The position numbers were made by a program, and so were the translations under genes. 64,000 nt of DNA, from the NCBI RefSeq assembly GCF_002285495.1, contig NZ_CP016786.1, forward strand, positions 820,001 through 884,000. The letters are read 5' to 3'. The notes under the pieces were generated by a model, which did no database searches, was not told where the DNA came from, and worked only from the letters and a program-made list of their open reading frames with translations. Positions within the stretch are counted from its first letter, which is position 1, and the number at the start of each line of letters is the position of its first letter. Shown one piece after another: positions 1 to 8,324 of this stretch. This DNA is from Clostridium isatidis (GTDB taxonomy: Bacteria; Bacillota; Clostridia; Clostridiales; Clostridiaceae).

Positions 1-1
1 T

Positions 2-157
2 GAAGCTACAAAGGAAGTAGAAATATGTACAAATATTGTTATGTGTTATTTAAATATGAATAAAATAGAAGAAGCAAAAATTCACTTGGAATTAGCTAAA
101 AAGATAAACCCTGAAGATGAAATTGTAAAAGAATTAGAAAAGATATTAGTGAAGTAA
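2..157 (+). CDS. TPR-repeat protein, C-terminal end (partial)
   Basis: An open frame runs in from the left edge and stops with TAA at 155-157, giving the last 51 residues of a protein. The pattern (CYLNMNKIEEAKIHLELAKKINPEDE, broken here as CYLNMNKIEEA then KIHLELAKKINPEDE) is typical of one tetratricopeptide repeat followed by a capping helix, so the protein is probably a TPR scaffold. Its function cannot be told from this fragment. It reads in the same direction as the polysaccharide genes that begin 90 bp downstream. Confidence 0.6.
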   Translation, partial: EATKEVEICTNIVMCYLNMNKIEEAKIHLELAKKINPEDEIVKELEKILVK

Positions 158-246
158 GTAAAAATTAATATATTTTTCATATGGTTGTTTAGTCAAATTT
201 ATATATGATAAGATATAATAAGTAGAATATTTCATAAGGAGTAAAT

Positions 247-969
247 ATGAAAGATAATAATTTTATAAAAGTTCTGGATTATAAAATATATAAAAATAGT
301 ATTTCTGATGCAGTAAAATACATAGAAAATTATAATAAAGTTCATATTATTTCAGGAAATCCAGAGGTTTTATATAGTGCTTTAGAGAATGATAAATTAC
401 TTAATAATTTTAACTCTGAAAATAGTTTTATAATACCTGATGGAGTAGGAATTCAAATAGCTGCGAAATTTTTAAAAACTCCTATTAAAGAAAAAATAGC
501 TGGAATAGATTTAATGCATAGAATTATTGAAAAGTGTGAAAAGGAAGGTAAGAGTATATATTTACTTGGAGCATCCAGTGAAAGTCTTAATTCTTGCGTA
601 GCTAATATAATAATGAAATATCCTAATATCATTATTGCTGGTTATAGAAATGGTTATTTTGATTCTAATGAAGAAGAAAAAGTAGTTGAAGAAATAAAAA
701 AGAGTAATCCATATTGTCTTTTTGTTGCTATGGGTTGTCCTAGACAGGAACGTTTTATTATTAAGCATATGAAGGAATTAAATTGTAAAATTTTTATGGG
801 TGTAGGAGGAAGCTTTGATGTAATAGGCGAAAAGGTAAAAAGGGCTCCTAAATGGATGATAAAAATTGGACTAGAGTGGCTATATAGGGTAGTAAAAGAA
901 CCATGGAGAATAAAAAGATTATCTAGCATTCCTAAATTTTTAATACTAGTATATAAAAATAATAGGTGA
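247..969 (+). CDS. tagA: WecG/TagA/CpsF family glycosyltransferase
   Basis: 240 aa, the usual length of the GT26 family. These enzymes transfer N-acetylmannosamine from UDP-ManNAc to an undecaprenyl-diphosphate-GlcNAc acceptor at the inner membrane face, an early step in wall teichoic acid or related polymers. Seen: the DGVG segment at residues 65-68, whose Asp65 matches the family's catalytic Asp; the MGCPRQE block at 162-168; GVGGSFDVIGE near 185-195; and the basic/aromatic tail (APKWMIK, EWLYRV, EPWRIKRL) that docks on the membrane in this family. ATG start with AAGGAG 6 nt upstream. It leads a polysaccharide gene set; the real substrate is inferred from family only. Confidence 0.88.
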   Translation: MKDNNFIKVLDYKIYKNSISDAVKYIENYNKVHIISGNPEVLYSALENDKLLNNFNSENSFIIPDGVGIQIAAKFLKTPIKEKIAGIDLMHRIIEKCEKEGKSIYLLGASSESLNSCVANIIMKYPNIIIAGYRNGYFDSNEEEKVVEEIKKSNPYCLFVAMGCPRQERFIIKHMKELNCKIFMGVGGSFDVIGEKVKRAPKWMIKIGLEWLYRVVKEPWRIKRLSSIPKFLILVYKNNR

Positions 970-1025
970 TTCATTGTAATATCGTATTTATATAAATTTT
1001 ATTTAATTAGTAAGGAGGTGTTAAG

Positions 1026-2126
1026 TTGAATGTTTTAAATATAATAACAGGTTCTGACAATGGTGGTGGTGGAGAGTATGTATTAAATATTTGCAGAAGT
1101 ACATTATTTAATCCTAGTTTAATTTGTATAGGGGAAGGTAAACTGTTAGAAAAAGCTTTAAATGAAAATATAAATGTTAGAGCTTTGAATGTTAAAGAAA
1201 TTATGGGTAAATCATTAGAAGAATATATTGAAGAAAATAATATTGATATTATTTTATGGCACGGAGCAAAAGCGTTTTTTCTTCATAAATTAATGAATAA
1301 TAAAATCAAGAATAAATCTATAGCAGTAGTACATTCGAATTTTAAAAATGATTTTAGTAATAATGGTATTAAGAAAATATTTTTCACACCATTATCTTAC
1401 TTGGGATTGAGGAGTTTTAAAAGATATATTGCAGTTTCTAAAGTTATAAAAGAATTAATAAAGAAAAGTTTTGATGCAGAAAAAATATATGTTGTTAGAA
1501 ACTCTATCGATATAAAAACTATTTTAGGGGATTTAGATATAACTCGAGAGAAAATTGGAATAGGAGAAGATCAATTTTTATTTATTAATGTAGGAAGATT
1601 ACATCCTGTGAAAAATCAAATAAATCTATTAAAAGGATATAAATTACTTACGTCAAAATATAAAAATTGCAAAATGATTATTGTTGGTGATGGATCAGAA
1701 AAGAAAAGACTTGAAAAATACATAAATGAAAATAATTTAGACGATTTTGTAATTATGCTTGGAGAACAGGATAAGGCATATAGATATATTGATTTGTCTG
1801 ATGCTAATATTTTATCTTCAAAAAATGAAGGAGGAGAACCACCAATTGTAGTATTGGAAGGTGCAGTTTTGACCAAGCCAACCTTATGCTCTGATATAGG
1901 TTTTTTGAAAGAAATTATTAATAAGGAAAGAGGCTATATATTTAACCCCAATAATGAATATGAAATATTCAAAGCAATGGAAAATTGCCTTAATGATAGT
2001 AATAGATTGACTAAGGCGGAAAAACTTAAAGAATATGTGTTAGAAAATCATACAATGGAGAAGTTTTATGAACAGTATTATATGATTTTCAATGAGTGTA
2101 TTAGGAAGGATAGTAATAATGAATGA
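1026..2126 (+). CDS. glycosyltransferase family 4 protein
   Basis: 366 aa with a GT-B layout. The N-terminal half opens with a short MNVLNIITGSDNGGGGEY segment that has the glycine-rich acceptor loop. The C-terminal half carries FINVGRLHPVKNQ near residues 187-199 and an acidic EPPIVVLEGA block near 280, where GT4 enzymes bind the nucleotide-sugar donor with a retaining mechanism. The TTG start is supported by AAGGAGGTG at 1012-1020. The stop overlaps the start of the flippase gene by 4 bp, so translation is probably coupled. It is likely to extend the lipid-linked glycan begun by the TagA-like enzyme; sugar and linkage are unknown. Confidence 0.82.
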   Translation: MNVLNIITGSDNGGGGEYVLNICRSTLFNPSLICIGEGKLLEKALNENINVRALNVKEIMGKSLEEYIEENNIDIILWHGAKAFFLHKLMNNKIKNKSIAVVHSNFKNDFSNNGIKKIFFTPLSYLGLRSFKRYIAVSKVIKELIKKSFDAEKIYVVRNSIDIKTILGDLDITREKIGIGEDQFLFINVGRLHPVKNQINLLKGYKLLTSKYKNCKMIIVGDGSEKKRLEKYINENNLDDFVIMLGEQDKAYRYIDLSDANILSSKNEGGEPPIVVLEGAVLTKPTLCSDIGFLKEIINKERGYIFNPNNEYEIFKAMENCLNDSNRLTKAEKLKEYVLENHTMEKFYEQYYMIFNECIRKDSNNE

Positions 2127-3649
2127 AAAATAAATTGATAAAAACTCAATTTGTAATTATGTTATTAATTATTTTGGGAAAAGTTATTGGATTTTTACGT
2201 GAGAGTATATTAGCTTCAAAGTACGGAACAGGATACGAAGTTGATGTATACGGCTATAGTATAAATATTTTACTATTTCTTGCGACTATTGGATATAGTG
2301 TTACAACAATTTTAATTCCTATATTTACAGAATTGAAAGAGAAAAAAAGTAAAAGTTATCAAATTAAAATTTCTAATAATCTGATATCTGTTTATATAGT
2401 AGTAGGAGCTTTTATCAGTATTTTTAGTATTATATTTTCAAAATATATTGTGAATATTTTTGCCCCAGGATTTGAAGGCGAGATACTTGATTTAGCTTGT
2501 AAGTTAGTAATGATAATTAATACTTCAATAATAACAATATTGGTACAGAGCGTTATATCAGGGATATTGCAAGCTTATGAAAAATTTTATGAAGCAGCAG
2601 CTATGGCTTTAGCAGGTAACATTATAGTAGTTTTATATTTATTATTATCTGTAGATAAGTTTGGAATAATTGGATTTAGTGTTATTATAGTAATTTCTTA
2701 TTTTATCCAACTATTAATTAATATACCTTCATTTAGAAAATTAGGATTTAGGTTTAAATTTTCTTTAAAGAATATTGATGATAAAACAAAAGAAATAATA
2801 AAATTAAGTTTTCCGGTACTTGCAAGTACTTGTATAATGCAATTTTCAACGCTAGTTAACATATTTTTTGGATCATTAATAGGAACTGGTAGTATTTCTA
2901 TTTATAATTATGCTAATAGAATTATAAATTTAGGAATAGAAATTTTTTCTATTGGCATTTCAATGGCTATTTATCCTATTTTATCGAAAATGAGTTTTGA
3001 AGAAGAAAAAAGCAAGTTCAATAAATCCTTAGAAGAAGCATTAGTATTAATGGTTGTATTAATATTGCCAATAATTGTATTGTTAATAGTCTTAAGAAGT
3101 GATGTAGTAAAAATCTTATATGAACGTAATGAGTTTACTTCTGAATCAACAATTCAAACATCTAAATTATTATTATTATTAATTCCAACAATGTTAGCAT
3201 CAGGTATAAGAGATTTGTTAAGCAAGGCTTGTTATTCTTTAAAAGAAGTTAACCTTCCTATGAAAGCATCTATATTAACTATTATTATGCTTATATTGTT
3301 TAATGGTTTATTATATAAAAAATTTGGGGCTATGAGTTTAGGAATATCATCTTCCATAGCAACTATTTTAGGAACCTTAATAATATTTATTGTATTAAAA
3401 AGAAAATATAGTTTTATAAAAATAAAGATAAGAAAGAGTTTAATTAAAGTTATAATTATTTGTTTATTGATAGGGGGGATGATTCATTATATTAGAGAAT
3501 ACTTATTAACATTTTTGAGCAATGGATTTATGGAAACCTTATTAATCGTCTTTATTTGTGGGACAATCGGCTTAATAATATATATATTATTAATTTATAT
3601 ATTTAATGTAAAAGAATTAGAAATAATAAAAAATAAGGAGAAACTATGA
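2123..3649 (+). CDS. murJ: MurJ/MviN-family lipid-linked glycan flippase
   Basis: 508 aa, almost wholly hydrophobic, with about 14 predicted membrane segments. The opening GKVIGFLRESILASKYG matches the first helix of MurJ (MviN), where a conserved Arg faces the cavity. Family members of the MOP superfamily flip undecaprenyl-diphosphate-linked sugars (lipid II or polymer units) to the outer face. Because it lies between two glycan genes and overlaps both neighbours by 4 bp, it may serve this polysaccharide rather than peptidoglycan. I cannot exclude that it is the cell's main MurJ. Confidence 0.78.
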   Translation: MKNKLIKTQFVIMLLIILGKVIGFLRESILASKYGTGYEVDVYGYSINILLFLATIGYSVTTILIPIFTELKEKKSKSYQIKISNNLISVYIVVGAFISIFSIIFSKYIVNIFAPGFEGEILDLACKLVMIINTSIITILVQSVISGILQAYEKFYEAAAMALAGNIIVVLYLLLSVDKFGIIGFSVIIVISYFIQLLINIPSFRKLGFRFKFSLKNIDDKTKEIIKLSFPVLASTCIMQFSTLVNIFFGSLIGTGSISIYNYANRIINLGIEIFSIGISMAIYPILSKMSFEEEKSKFNKSLEEALVLMVVLILPIIVLLIVLRSDVVKILYERNEFTSESTIQTSKLLLLLIPTMLASGIRDLLSKACYSLKEVNLPMKASILTIIMLILFNGLLYKKFGAMSLGISSSIATILGTLIIFIVLKRKYSFIKIKIRKSLIKVIIICLLIGGMIHYIREYLLTFLSNGFMETLLIVFICGTIGLIIYILLIYIFNVKELEIIKNKEKL

Positions 3650-4881
3650 AAATTTTTGATTGGCTTGAAGAAAAAAATATTTACTATAAAATGTTATATA
3701 TTTTTTATGCTATTATATCTGTAACTTTTTTAAAAGAGATACCTTATTTAACAACTGTATTTTCATTGTTAATGGTTTTTATTTCATTTCTTTATTTCTG
3801 TTTGTTTATAAAAAATCAATATTATTTAAATATATCAAAAGTAAGATATTTATTAATTGTTTTTCTGGTATTTCAATTAAGCACTTTTTTTGTGTCTACT
3901 AATTATGTATCAGATTTTATAAAATTAGTTTTCAATGTAATTTACTTTTTTATTGTTAGTGTAACTGTTAATAAAAATACAAGTGATACTAATAATATAT
4001 TTAAATTTTTAGTGTGGTCTATATTCCCGGTTGTATTAATAAGTTTATTTACATATTATTTTAAAATAAATTTTGAAATAAACGGTAATGTATATGGACG
4101 AATTGAAGATTATGATATGTCAACTAAGACTTTACAAGGTATTACAGTAAATATTAATACTCTTGGAATACTATGTGTTTTTCTTATAATTTCAGCTTTT
4201 CATTTAATTATTAGCGAGAAATTAAAAGTATTAAATAAAATCTTTATATATGTAATAATTTTTGTTGGAATTATAACTTTAATTCATACACAAGCTAGGG
4301 GGGCATTTATTGCATTAATTATTTATACTCTTACGATGATAATATTCTCTATAAAAAAGAAAAGCACCAGAATAATAATATTATTATCAGGGATTTTGAT
4401 ATCAGTTATATCAGCAATAAAAATATTTTCTAGTATAGACATAGCAAAATTTTCTACTGGAAGAACTTTATTATGGAAAGCAGCTATTGAAGTAATAAAA
4501 AGAAATCCATTATTGGGTGTTGGAACTACCTCTTATATAGATGTAGTTAAAGAAACATCAGATGTAGCTTTAAATGGAATTGAAGCAGGGGGGCTCCATA
4601 ATATATATCTTCAAATTGCAACAGCTAATGGAATTATTACTTTAGTTTTATTTATTGTGTTTATAGCAGTAAGCTTAATTAAATTTATAAGAAATATTAA
4701 ACTTAATAATGATGATAAAAATTATATTTTAAATAAAAATATTTTTTCTTTAATTATTTCTATATTAGTATATAATTTGTTTGAATCAGCATTATTATAT
4801 ATAATGAGTTTTATTTCGTTAATTTTTTGGGTGTTTTACGGAGAATTACTGAAAAATATATCTTCCAATGAGGAGAGGTGA
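3646..4881 (+). CDS. O-antigen ligase/polymerase-like membrane protein
   Basis: 411 aa with about 11 hydrophobic segments. There is a long non-membrane loop near residues 265-320 (TGRTLLWKAAIEVIKRNPLLGVGT, written here in parts: TGRTLLWKAAIEVI, then KRNPLLGVGT; then GLHNIYLQI). The R-x-x-L-W-x-x-A and G-x-H-N motifs are the hallmarks of the Wzy_C/RfaL superfamily, which polymerises or ligates undecaprenyl-linked glycans on the outer side of the membrane. It starts within the flippase stop codon and is the fourth gene of the polysaccharide set. Polymerase versus ligase activity cannot be decided from sequence. Confidence 0.78.
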   Translation: MKIFDWLEEKNIYYKMLYIFYAIISVTFLKEIPYLTTVFSLLMVFISFLYFCLFIKNQYYLNISKVRYLLIVFLVFQLSTFFVSTNYVSDFIKLVFNVIYFFIVSVTVNKNTSDTNNIFKFLVWSIFPVVLISLFTYYFKINFEINGNVYGRIEDYDMSTKTLQGITVNINTLGILCVFLIISAFHLIISEKLKVLNKIFIYVIIFVGIITLIHTQARGAFIALIIYTLTMIIFSIKKKSTRIIILLSGILISVISAIKIFSSIDIAKFSTGRTLLWKAAIEVIKRNPLLGVGTTSYIDVVKETSDVALNGIEAGGLHNIYLQIATANGIITLVLFIVFIAVSLIKFIRNIKLNNDDKNYILNKNIFSLIISILVYNLFESALLYIMSFISLIFWVFYGELLKNISSNEER

Positions 4882-4886
4882 TATAT

Positions 4887-5543
4887 ATGTTATTTAAAGA
4901 TTATAGCTTAGAAAAGTTTACAAAGGAATTATCATCAAAAGAACCATCGCCAGGCGGTGGAAGTACAGCAGCTTTAGTTGGTGCGTTAGCAGTTTCTTTA
5001 AATGCAATGGTTTATTCTTTGACTATTGGGAAAAAGGTTTTCGAAAGCTTAGAAGAAAAACATAAAGAAGATATGCTTAAATTTAATGAGCAAGCTTTAA
5101 ATTTAATTGATGTGTTAATGAACTTTATGGAAAAAGACAGAGAAGACTTTTTAGAATTAATGGATAGTTACAAGCTTCCAAAAGAAACTAACGAAGAAAT
5201 AATGAATAGAAAAAAGGCAATTAAAGAAAATACTATTAAAGCAATGGAAACACCTCTGAATTTAGCAAGAGAATGTATAAAGTTTTATCAAAATATTTCT
5301 TTTGCTGTAAAGTATGGAAATAAAAATTTAACTTCTGATGCAGGAGTAGCAGCAGTATTATTAGATGCAGCAATAGAAAGTGCCATAATAAATGTTAAGG
5401 TGAATTTAAATTTATTAAGGAAAGATTTAACTAAAGTAGAGATAGATAAATTTTTGGGAGAATGCAGTAATTTGTTGGAAAAATCTTCAATTAATAAAGT
5501 TAACTTAATAAAAGAGGTTGAAAAAATAATTTATCCAGAATAA
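4887..5543 (+). CDS. cyclodeaminase/cyclohydrolase family protein (FTCD_C)
   Basis: 218 aa, all-helical FTCD_C type. The N-terminus has EPSPGGGSTAALVGALA, the glycine-rich turn that binds tetrahydrofolate in formiminotransferase-cyclodeaminase and in the stand-alone methenyl-THF cyclohydrolase FchA. It probably interconverts 5,10-methenyl- and 10-formyl-THF or deaminates formimino-THF. An upstream in-frame GTG at 4878 overlaps the previous stop. I prefer the ATG at 4887 because GAGGTG ends 6 nt before it. Tight linkage to a polysaccharide operon is odd for a one-carbon enzyme. A classical FolD lies elsewhere in the window (41213), so it may be redundant or specialised. Confidence 0.8.
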   Translation: MLFKDYSLEKFTKELSSKEPSPGGGSTAALVGALAVSLNAMVYSLTIGKKVFESLEEKHKEDMLKFNEQALNLIDVLMNFMEKDREDFLELMDSYKLPKETNEEIMNRKKAIKENTIKAMETPLNLARECIKFYQNISFAVKYGNKNLTSDAGVAAVLLDAAIESAIINVKVNLNLLRKDLTKVEIDKFLGECSNLLEKSSINKVNLIKEVEKIIYPE

Positions 5544-5568
5544 AAAATAGCCTTTAAGGCTATTTTTT
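5542..5568. terminator. bidirectional terminator between converging genes
   Basis: AAAAAATAGCC and GGCTATTTTTT form an 11-bp stem with a 5-nt loop. Each arm gives a U-tract on its own strand, so it can stop both the cyclodeaminase transcript and the pdaA transcript. It overlaps the stop codons of both genes. Confidence 0.85.
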
Positions 5569-6349
5569 ATTCTGGCAAATCCTTTAGGGATTTGAATTCA
5601 TATCCTTCTTTTCTTAGTTCTGTTATGACTGTCTTTAGAATTTTTGTATTTGTATCAGAAACAGAGTGTAATAATATTATTGCACCAGGATGAACTCCAT
5701 TTAAAATCTTTTTTATGGCATAATCTTCTTTTGGCTGATTATCTACAAGCCAATCTTTATAAGCAAAACTCCAAAATATAGTTTTATAGCCTAAAGCTTT
5801 TGTTTTTTTTAAGGAATTTTTTGAGTATTTTCCCATTGGCGGTCTAAAATATTTAGGCATATCTATGCCGGTAAGGGTTTTAAATTCTTCTTCAACTTCT
5901 GTGAATTCTTTACTAAATTTTTCGTTATCTAAAATTGTTGCCATAGAAGGATGATGTGATGAATGGTTGCACACAAGATGACCTTCTTCTACCATGCGCT
6001 TTACAATATTTTTTTCAGTTTTAATATAAGGCTTAACTACAAAAAATGCAGCAGGAACCTTTTCTTCTTTTAATATATCTAAGATTTTGTTAGTATTTCC
6101 ATTTTCATATCCTTGATCAAAAGTCAAGTATAAAACCTTTGAGTCTGTATCTCCAACGTAATAGGCATCATATTCCCTTAAAAAGTCAATAGATTCCTTA
6201 GGAGCTTCAGGAGTTTTACCGCTTTCTCTATTTACAAAATACCAGTTTAGTTCAGTATCATCAGTGATTAAAGAAAATGCATGGCTAATATTAGATAATG
6301 TTAAAAGAAATACTAAAGAAAGCAATATAAACAATAAAAATTTTTTCAT
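5567..6349 (-). CDS. pdaA: delta-lactam-biosynthetic polysaccharide deacetylase PdaA
   Basis: 260 aa. PdaA removes the N-acetyl group from muramic acid residues stripped of their peptide, the step before muramic delta-lactam forms in spore cortex; the lactam is needed for germination. Seen: a signal peptide (about residues 1-24 ending SHA); TFDQGYENG at 76-84 with the catalytic/metal Asp; the zinc motif NHSSHH at 128-133; and RPPMGKYS at 169-176. The TFDxGYENG form is specific to the PdaA branch of NodB-fold deacetylases. The ATG start is preceded by AAAGGTGG. It is monocistronic and convergent with the cyclodeaminase gene. Expression in the forespore is expected from the family, not read from the promoter. 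Confidence 0.9.
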   Translation of the reverse strand: MKKFLLFILLSLVFLLTLSNISHAFSLITDDTELNWYFVNRESGKTPEAPKESIDFLREYDAYYVGDTDSKVLYLTFDQGYENGNTNKILDILKEEKVPAAFFVVKPYIKTEKNIVKRMVEEGHLVCNHSSHHPSMATILDNEKFSKEFTEVEEEFKTLTGIDMPKYFRPPMGKYSKNSLKKTKALGYKTIFWSFAYKDWLVDNQPKEDYAIKKILNGVHPGAIILLHSVSDTNTKILKTVITELRKEGYEFKSLKDLPE

Positions 6350-6456
6350 ATTTTCACCACCTTTATTTTTTAATCTTATTTTTTGCAGATAGATAAGTTT
6401 TAGCCATAGAAATTTATGTATAAATTTTAGAATTAGTTAACATATATTCTAATAGG

Positions 6457-6485
6457 TTGAAATAATTAATTTAGTAGAGTATAAT
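6457..6485 (+). promoter_or_regulatory. sigma-A promoter of ychF
   Basis: TTGAAA (6457-6462), a 17-bp spacer and a perfect TATAAT (6480-6485) lie 38 bp upstream of the ychF start. This is a textbook housekeeping promoter. Confidence 0.75.
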
Positions 6486-6523
6486 TTTAAGGATGATTTA
6501 AGTTGAGAAAGGAATGTACATAG

Positions 6524-7621
6524 ATGAATTTAGGAATTGTTGGTTTACCAAATGTAGGTAAAAGTACTTTATTTAATGCAATAACTAAAGCTGGAGCAGA
6601 ATCTGCAAATTATCCATTTTGTACAATAGAGCCTAATGTTGGTGTTGTAAGCGTTCCAGATAAGAGGCTAGACGTATTAGAAAAAATGTATAATACAAAA
6701 AGAAAAGTGTATACTGCAGTAGAATTTTATGATATAGCAGGATTAGTAAAAGGAGCTTCAAAGGGTGAAGGTCTAGGAAATAAGTTTTTATCACATATAA
6801 GAGAAGTTAATGCAATAGTGCATGTAGTTAGATGTTTTGATGATGGGAATGTTGTTCATGTTGAAGGCTCAGTAGATCCAATAAGAGATATTGAAACAAT
6901 AAATTTAGAACTTATTTTTGCTGATCTTGAAGTTTTAGAAAGAAGAATGGAAAGGACTATAAAACTTGTAAGATCAGGAGATAAAACTGCAAAAGCAGAA
7001 TATGCTTTAATGGAAAGAGTTAAAGAACATTTAGAAAAAAATCTTCCAATAAGAACTTTAGAAGTTACAGAAGAGGAAGAAGAAATAATTAAGGGATTAT
7101 TTATGATAACTTCAAAGCCTGTTCTTTATGCTTGTAATATATCAGAAGAAGATATGATGGCTGGAAACTTAGAAAATGATTATGTGAAAGCTGTTAAAGA
7201 CTATGCAAGGGCAGAAGGTTCAGAAATAGTAGTGGTATGTGCAAAATTAGAAGAAGAATTATCTGGTCTTGAAGATGATGAAAAACTAGAAATGTTAAAA
7301 GAGTATGGACTAGAAGAATCAGGTCTTGATGTTTTAATTAGAAAAAGCTACAAATTATTAGGTCTTATAAGTTTCCTCACTGCAGGTGTTCAAGAAGTTA
7401 GAGCTTGGACAATTAAAGAAGGAACTAAAGCACCTCAAGCTGCTGGAAAAATACATTCAGATATTGAAAGAGGCTTTATAAGAGCTGAAGTAGTTGCTTA
7501 TGATGATTTAGTAGAATGTGGTTCAGAAGCAAATGCAAAGGAAAAAGGGCTTTACAGATTAGAGGGTAAAGATTATGTAATGAAGGATGGAGACGTAGTT
7601 CATTTCAGATTTAATGTTTAA
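6524..7621 (+). CDS. ychF: Obg-like ATPase YchF (OLA1 family)
   Basis: 365 aa, full family length. YchF is a P-loop protein of the Obg group that prefers ATP, binds ribosomes and is linked to translation and oxidative-stress control. Seen: Walker A GLPNVGKS at residues 7-14; the NYPFCTIEPN switch segment; DIAGLVKGASKGEGLG; NISE in place of the GTP-specific NKxD motif; and the C-terminal TGS domain (TWTIKEGT-like start, DVVHFRFNV end). It is transcribed alone from its own promoter and ends at a strong terminator. Confidence 0.95.
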   Translation: MNLGIVGLPNVGKSTLFNAITKAGAESANYPFCTIEPNVGVVSVPDKRLDVLEKMYNTKRKVYTAVEFYDIAGLVKGASKGEGLGNKFLSHIREVNAIVHVVRCFDDGNVVHVEGSVDPIRDIETINLELIFADLEVLERRMERTIKLVRSGDKTAKAEYALMERVKEHLEKNLPIRTLEVTEEEEEIIKGLFMITSKPVLYACNISEEDMMAGNLENDYVKAVKDYARAEGSEIVVVCAKLEEELSGLEDDEKLEMLKEYGLEESGLDVLIRKSYKLLGLISFLTAGVQEVRAWTIKEGTKAPQAAGKIHSDIERGFIRAEVVAYDDLVECGSEANAKEKGLYRLEGKDYVMKDGDVVHFRFNV

Positions 7622-7639
7622 TTGAAAATAAATCTATAA

Positions 7640-7664
7640 GGACTGTTTAGGCAGTCCCTTTTTT
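7640..7664 (+). terminator. Rho-independent terminator of ychF
   Basis: GGACTG pairs with CAGTCC around a 6-nt loop and is followed by seven T residues, 19 bp after the ychF stop. Confidence 0.85.
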
Positions 7665-7668
7665 ATTT

Positions 7669-7723
7669 AAATAGATATATGTAATTTTATGTAATACTAC
7701 ATTAAATTTACATATATCTATTT
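7669..7723. repeat. nested inverted repeat upstream of mraZ promoter
   Basis: Perfect 16-bp arms AAATAGATATATGTAA (7669-7684) and its complement (7708-7723) enclose a second small palindrome ATGTA/TACAT. It lies between the ychF terminator and the mraZ promoter. The right arm is followed by a T-rich tract, so it may be a second terminator, possibly for either strand, or a protein-binding site. Confidence 0.6.
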
Positions 7724-7773
7724 TTATTATTTAAGAAAATTAAAATATTTATTACTGTTTATCTAAATATTAC

Positions 7774-7802
7774 TTGAAGAAATGGAAGAAGTTATATAAA
7801 AT
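7774..7802 (+). promoter_or_regulatory. sigma-A promoter of the mraZ operon
   Basis: TTGAAG (7774-7779), a 17-bp spacer and TAAAAT (7797-7802) place the transcription start near 7809, just before the first MraZ box. It probably drives mraZ-rsmH-ftsL-spoVD and perhaps genes beyond. Confidence 0.65.
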
Positions 7803-7810
7803 AATAGTAT

Positions 7811-7857
7811 AAAGTGGTTAAAAGTGGTTGAAAGTGGAGCAAAAAATATTAAAGTGG
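7811..7857 (+). promoter_or_regulatory. MraZ operator: four AAAGTGG direct repeats
   Basis: AAAGTGG occurs at 7811, 7821, 7831 and 7851, that is with exact 10-bp steps and one step skipped. MraZ is known to bind GTGG-type direct repeats spaced by a helical turn in its own promoter region. Here the boxes begin at the predicted transcription start, so MraZ binding should block initiation or promoter escape (inference). Confidence 0.8.
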
Positions 7858-7884
7858 AGTAATAAATTAAAAGGGTAGATAAAA

Positions 7885-8313
7885 ATGTTTATTGGTGAAT
7901 ATCAACATGGTCTTGATTCGAAAAACAGAATGATTGTTCCTGCTAAGTTAAGAGAAGGACTAGGTAGTAAATTTGTGATTACAAAGGGACTAGATGGATG
8001 TCTTTATGCCTACCCTATGGAAGAGTGGAAAGCACTTGAGGAAAAATTAAAATCATTACCACTTACCAATAAAGATGCTAGAGCCTTTGTTAGATTTTTC
8101 TTTTCTGGAGCTTGTGAAATAGAATTAGATAAGCAAGGAAGAGGATTAATACCACAAAATTTAAAGGAATATGCAAATATAGAAAAGGAAATAGTAAGTA
8201 TTGGGGTATTAACTAGAGTAGAAATTTGGAGTAAGGAAAAATGGGAAGAATACAATGAATCAGATATTGATTTTGATTCTATTGCAGAGAAAATGAGTGA
8301 TTTAGGAATATAA
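7885..8313 (+). CDS. mraZ: transcriptional regulator MraZ
   Basis: 142 aa. MraZ is a ring-forming DNA-binding protein that represses its own division/cell-wall operon. It has two SpoVT-AbrB-type half domains, each with the family D-x-x-x-R motif: DSKNRMIVP near residues 11-19 and DKQGRGLIP near 81-89. The direct-repeat operator just upstream supports autoregulation. The RBS is weak (AAAGGG), with ATG at 7885. It is the first gene of the cluster, 11 bp before rsmH. Confidence 0.96.
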   Translation: MFIGEYQHGLDSKNRMIVPAKLREGLGSKFVITKGLDGCLYAYPMEEWKALEEKLKSLPLTNKDARAFVRFFFSGACEIELDKQGRGLIPQNLKEYANIEKEIVSIGVLTRVEIWSKEKWEEYNESDIDFDSIAEKMSDLGI

Positions 8314-8324
8314 GGAGAAAAGCT

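Noticed and set aside
654..974. Minus-strand frame of 106 codons inside tagA
   Set aside because: Antisense to conserved TagA motifs; no RBS or promoter.
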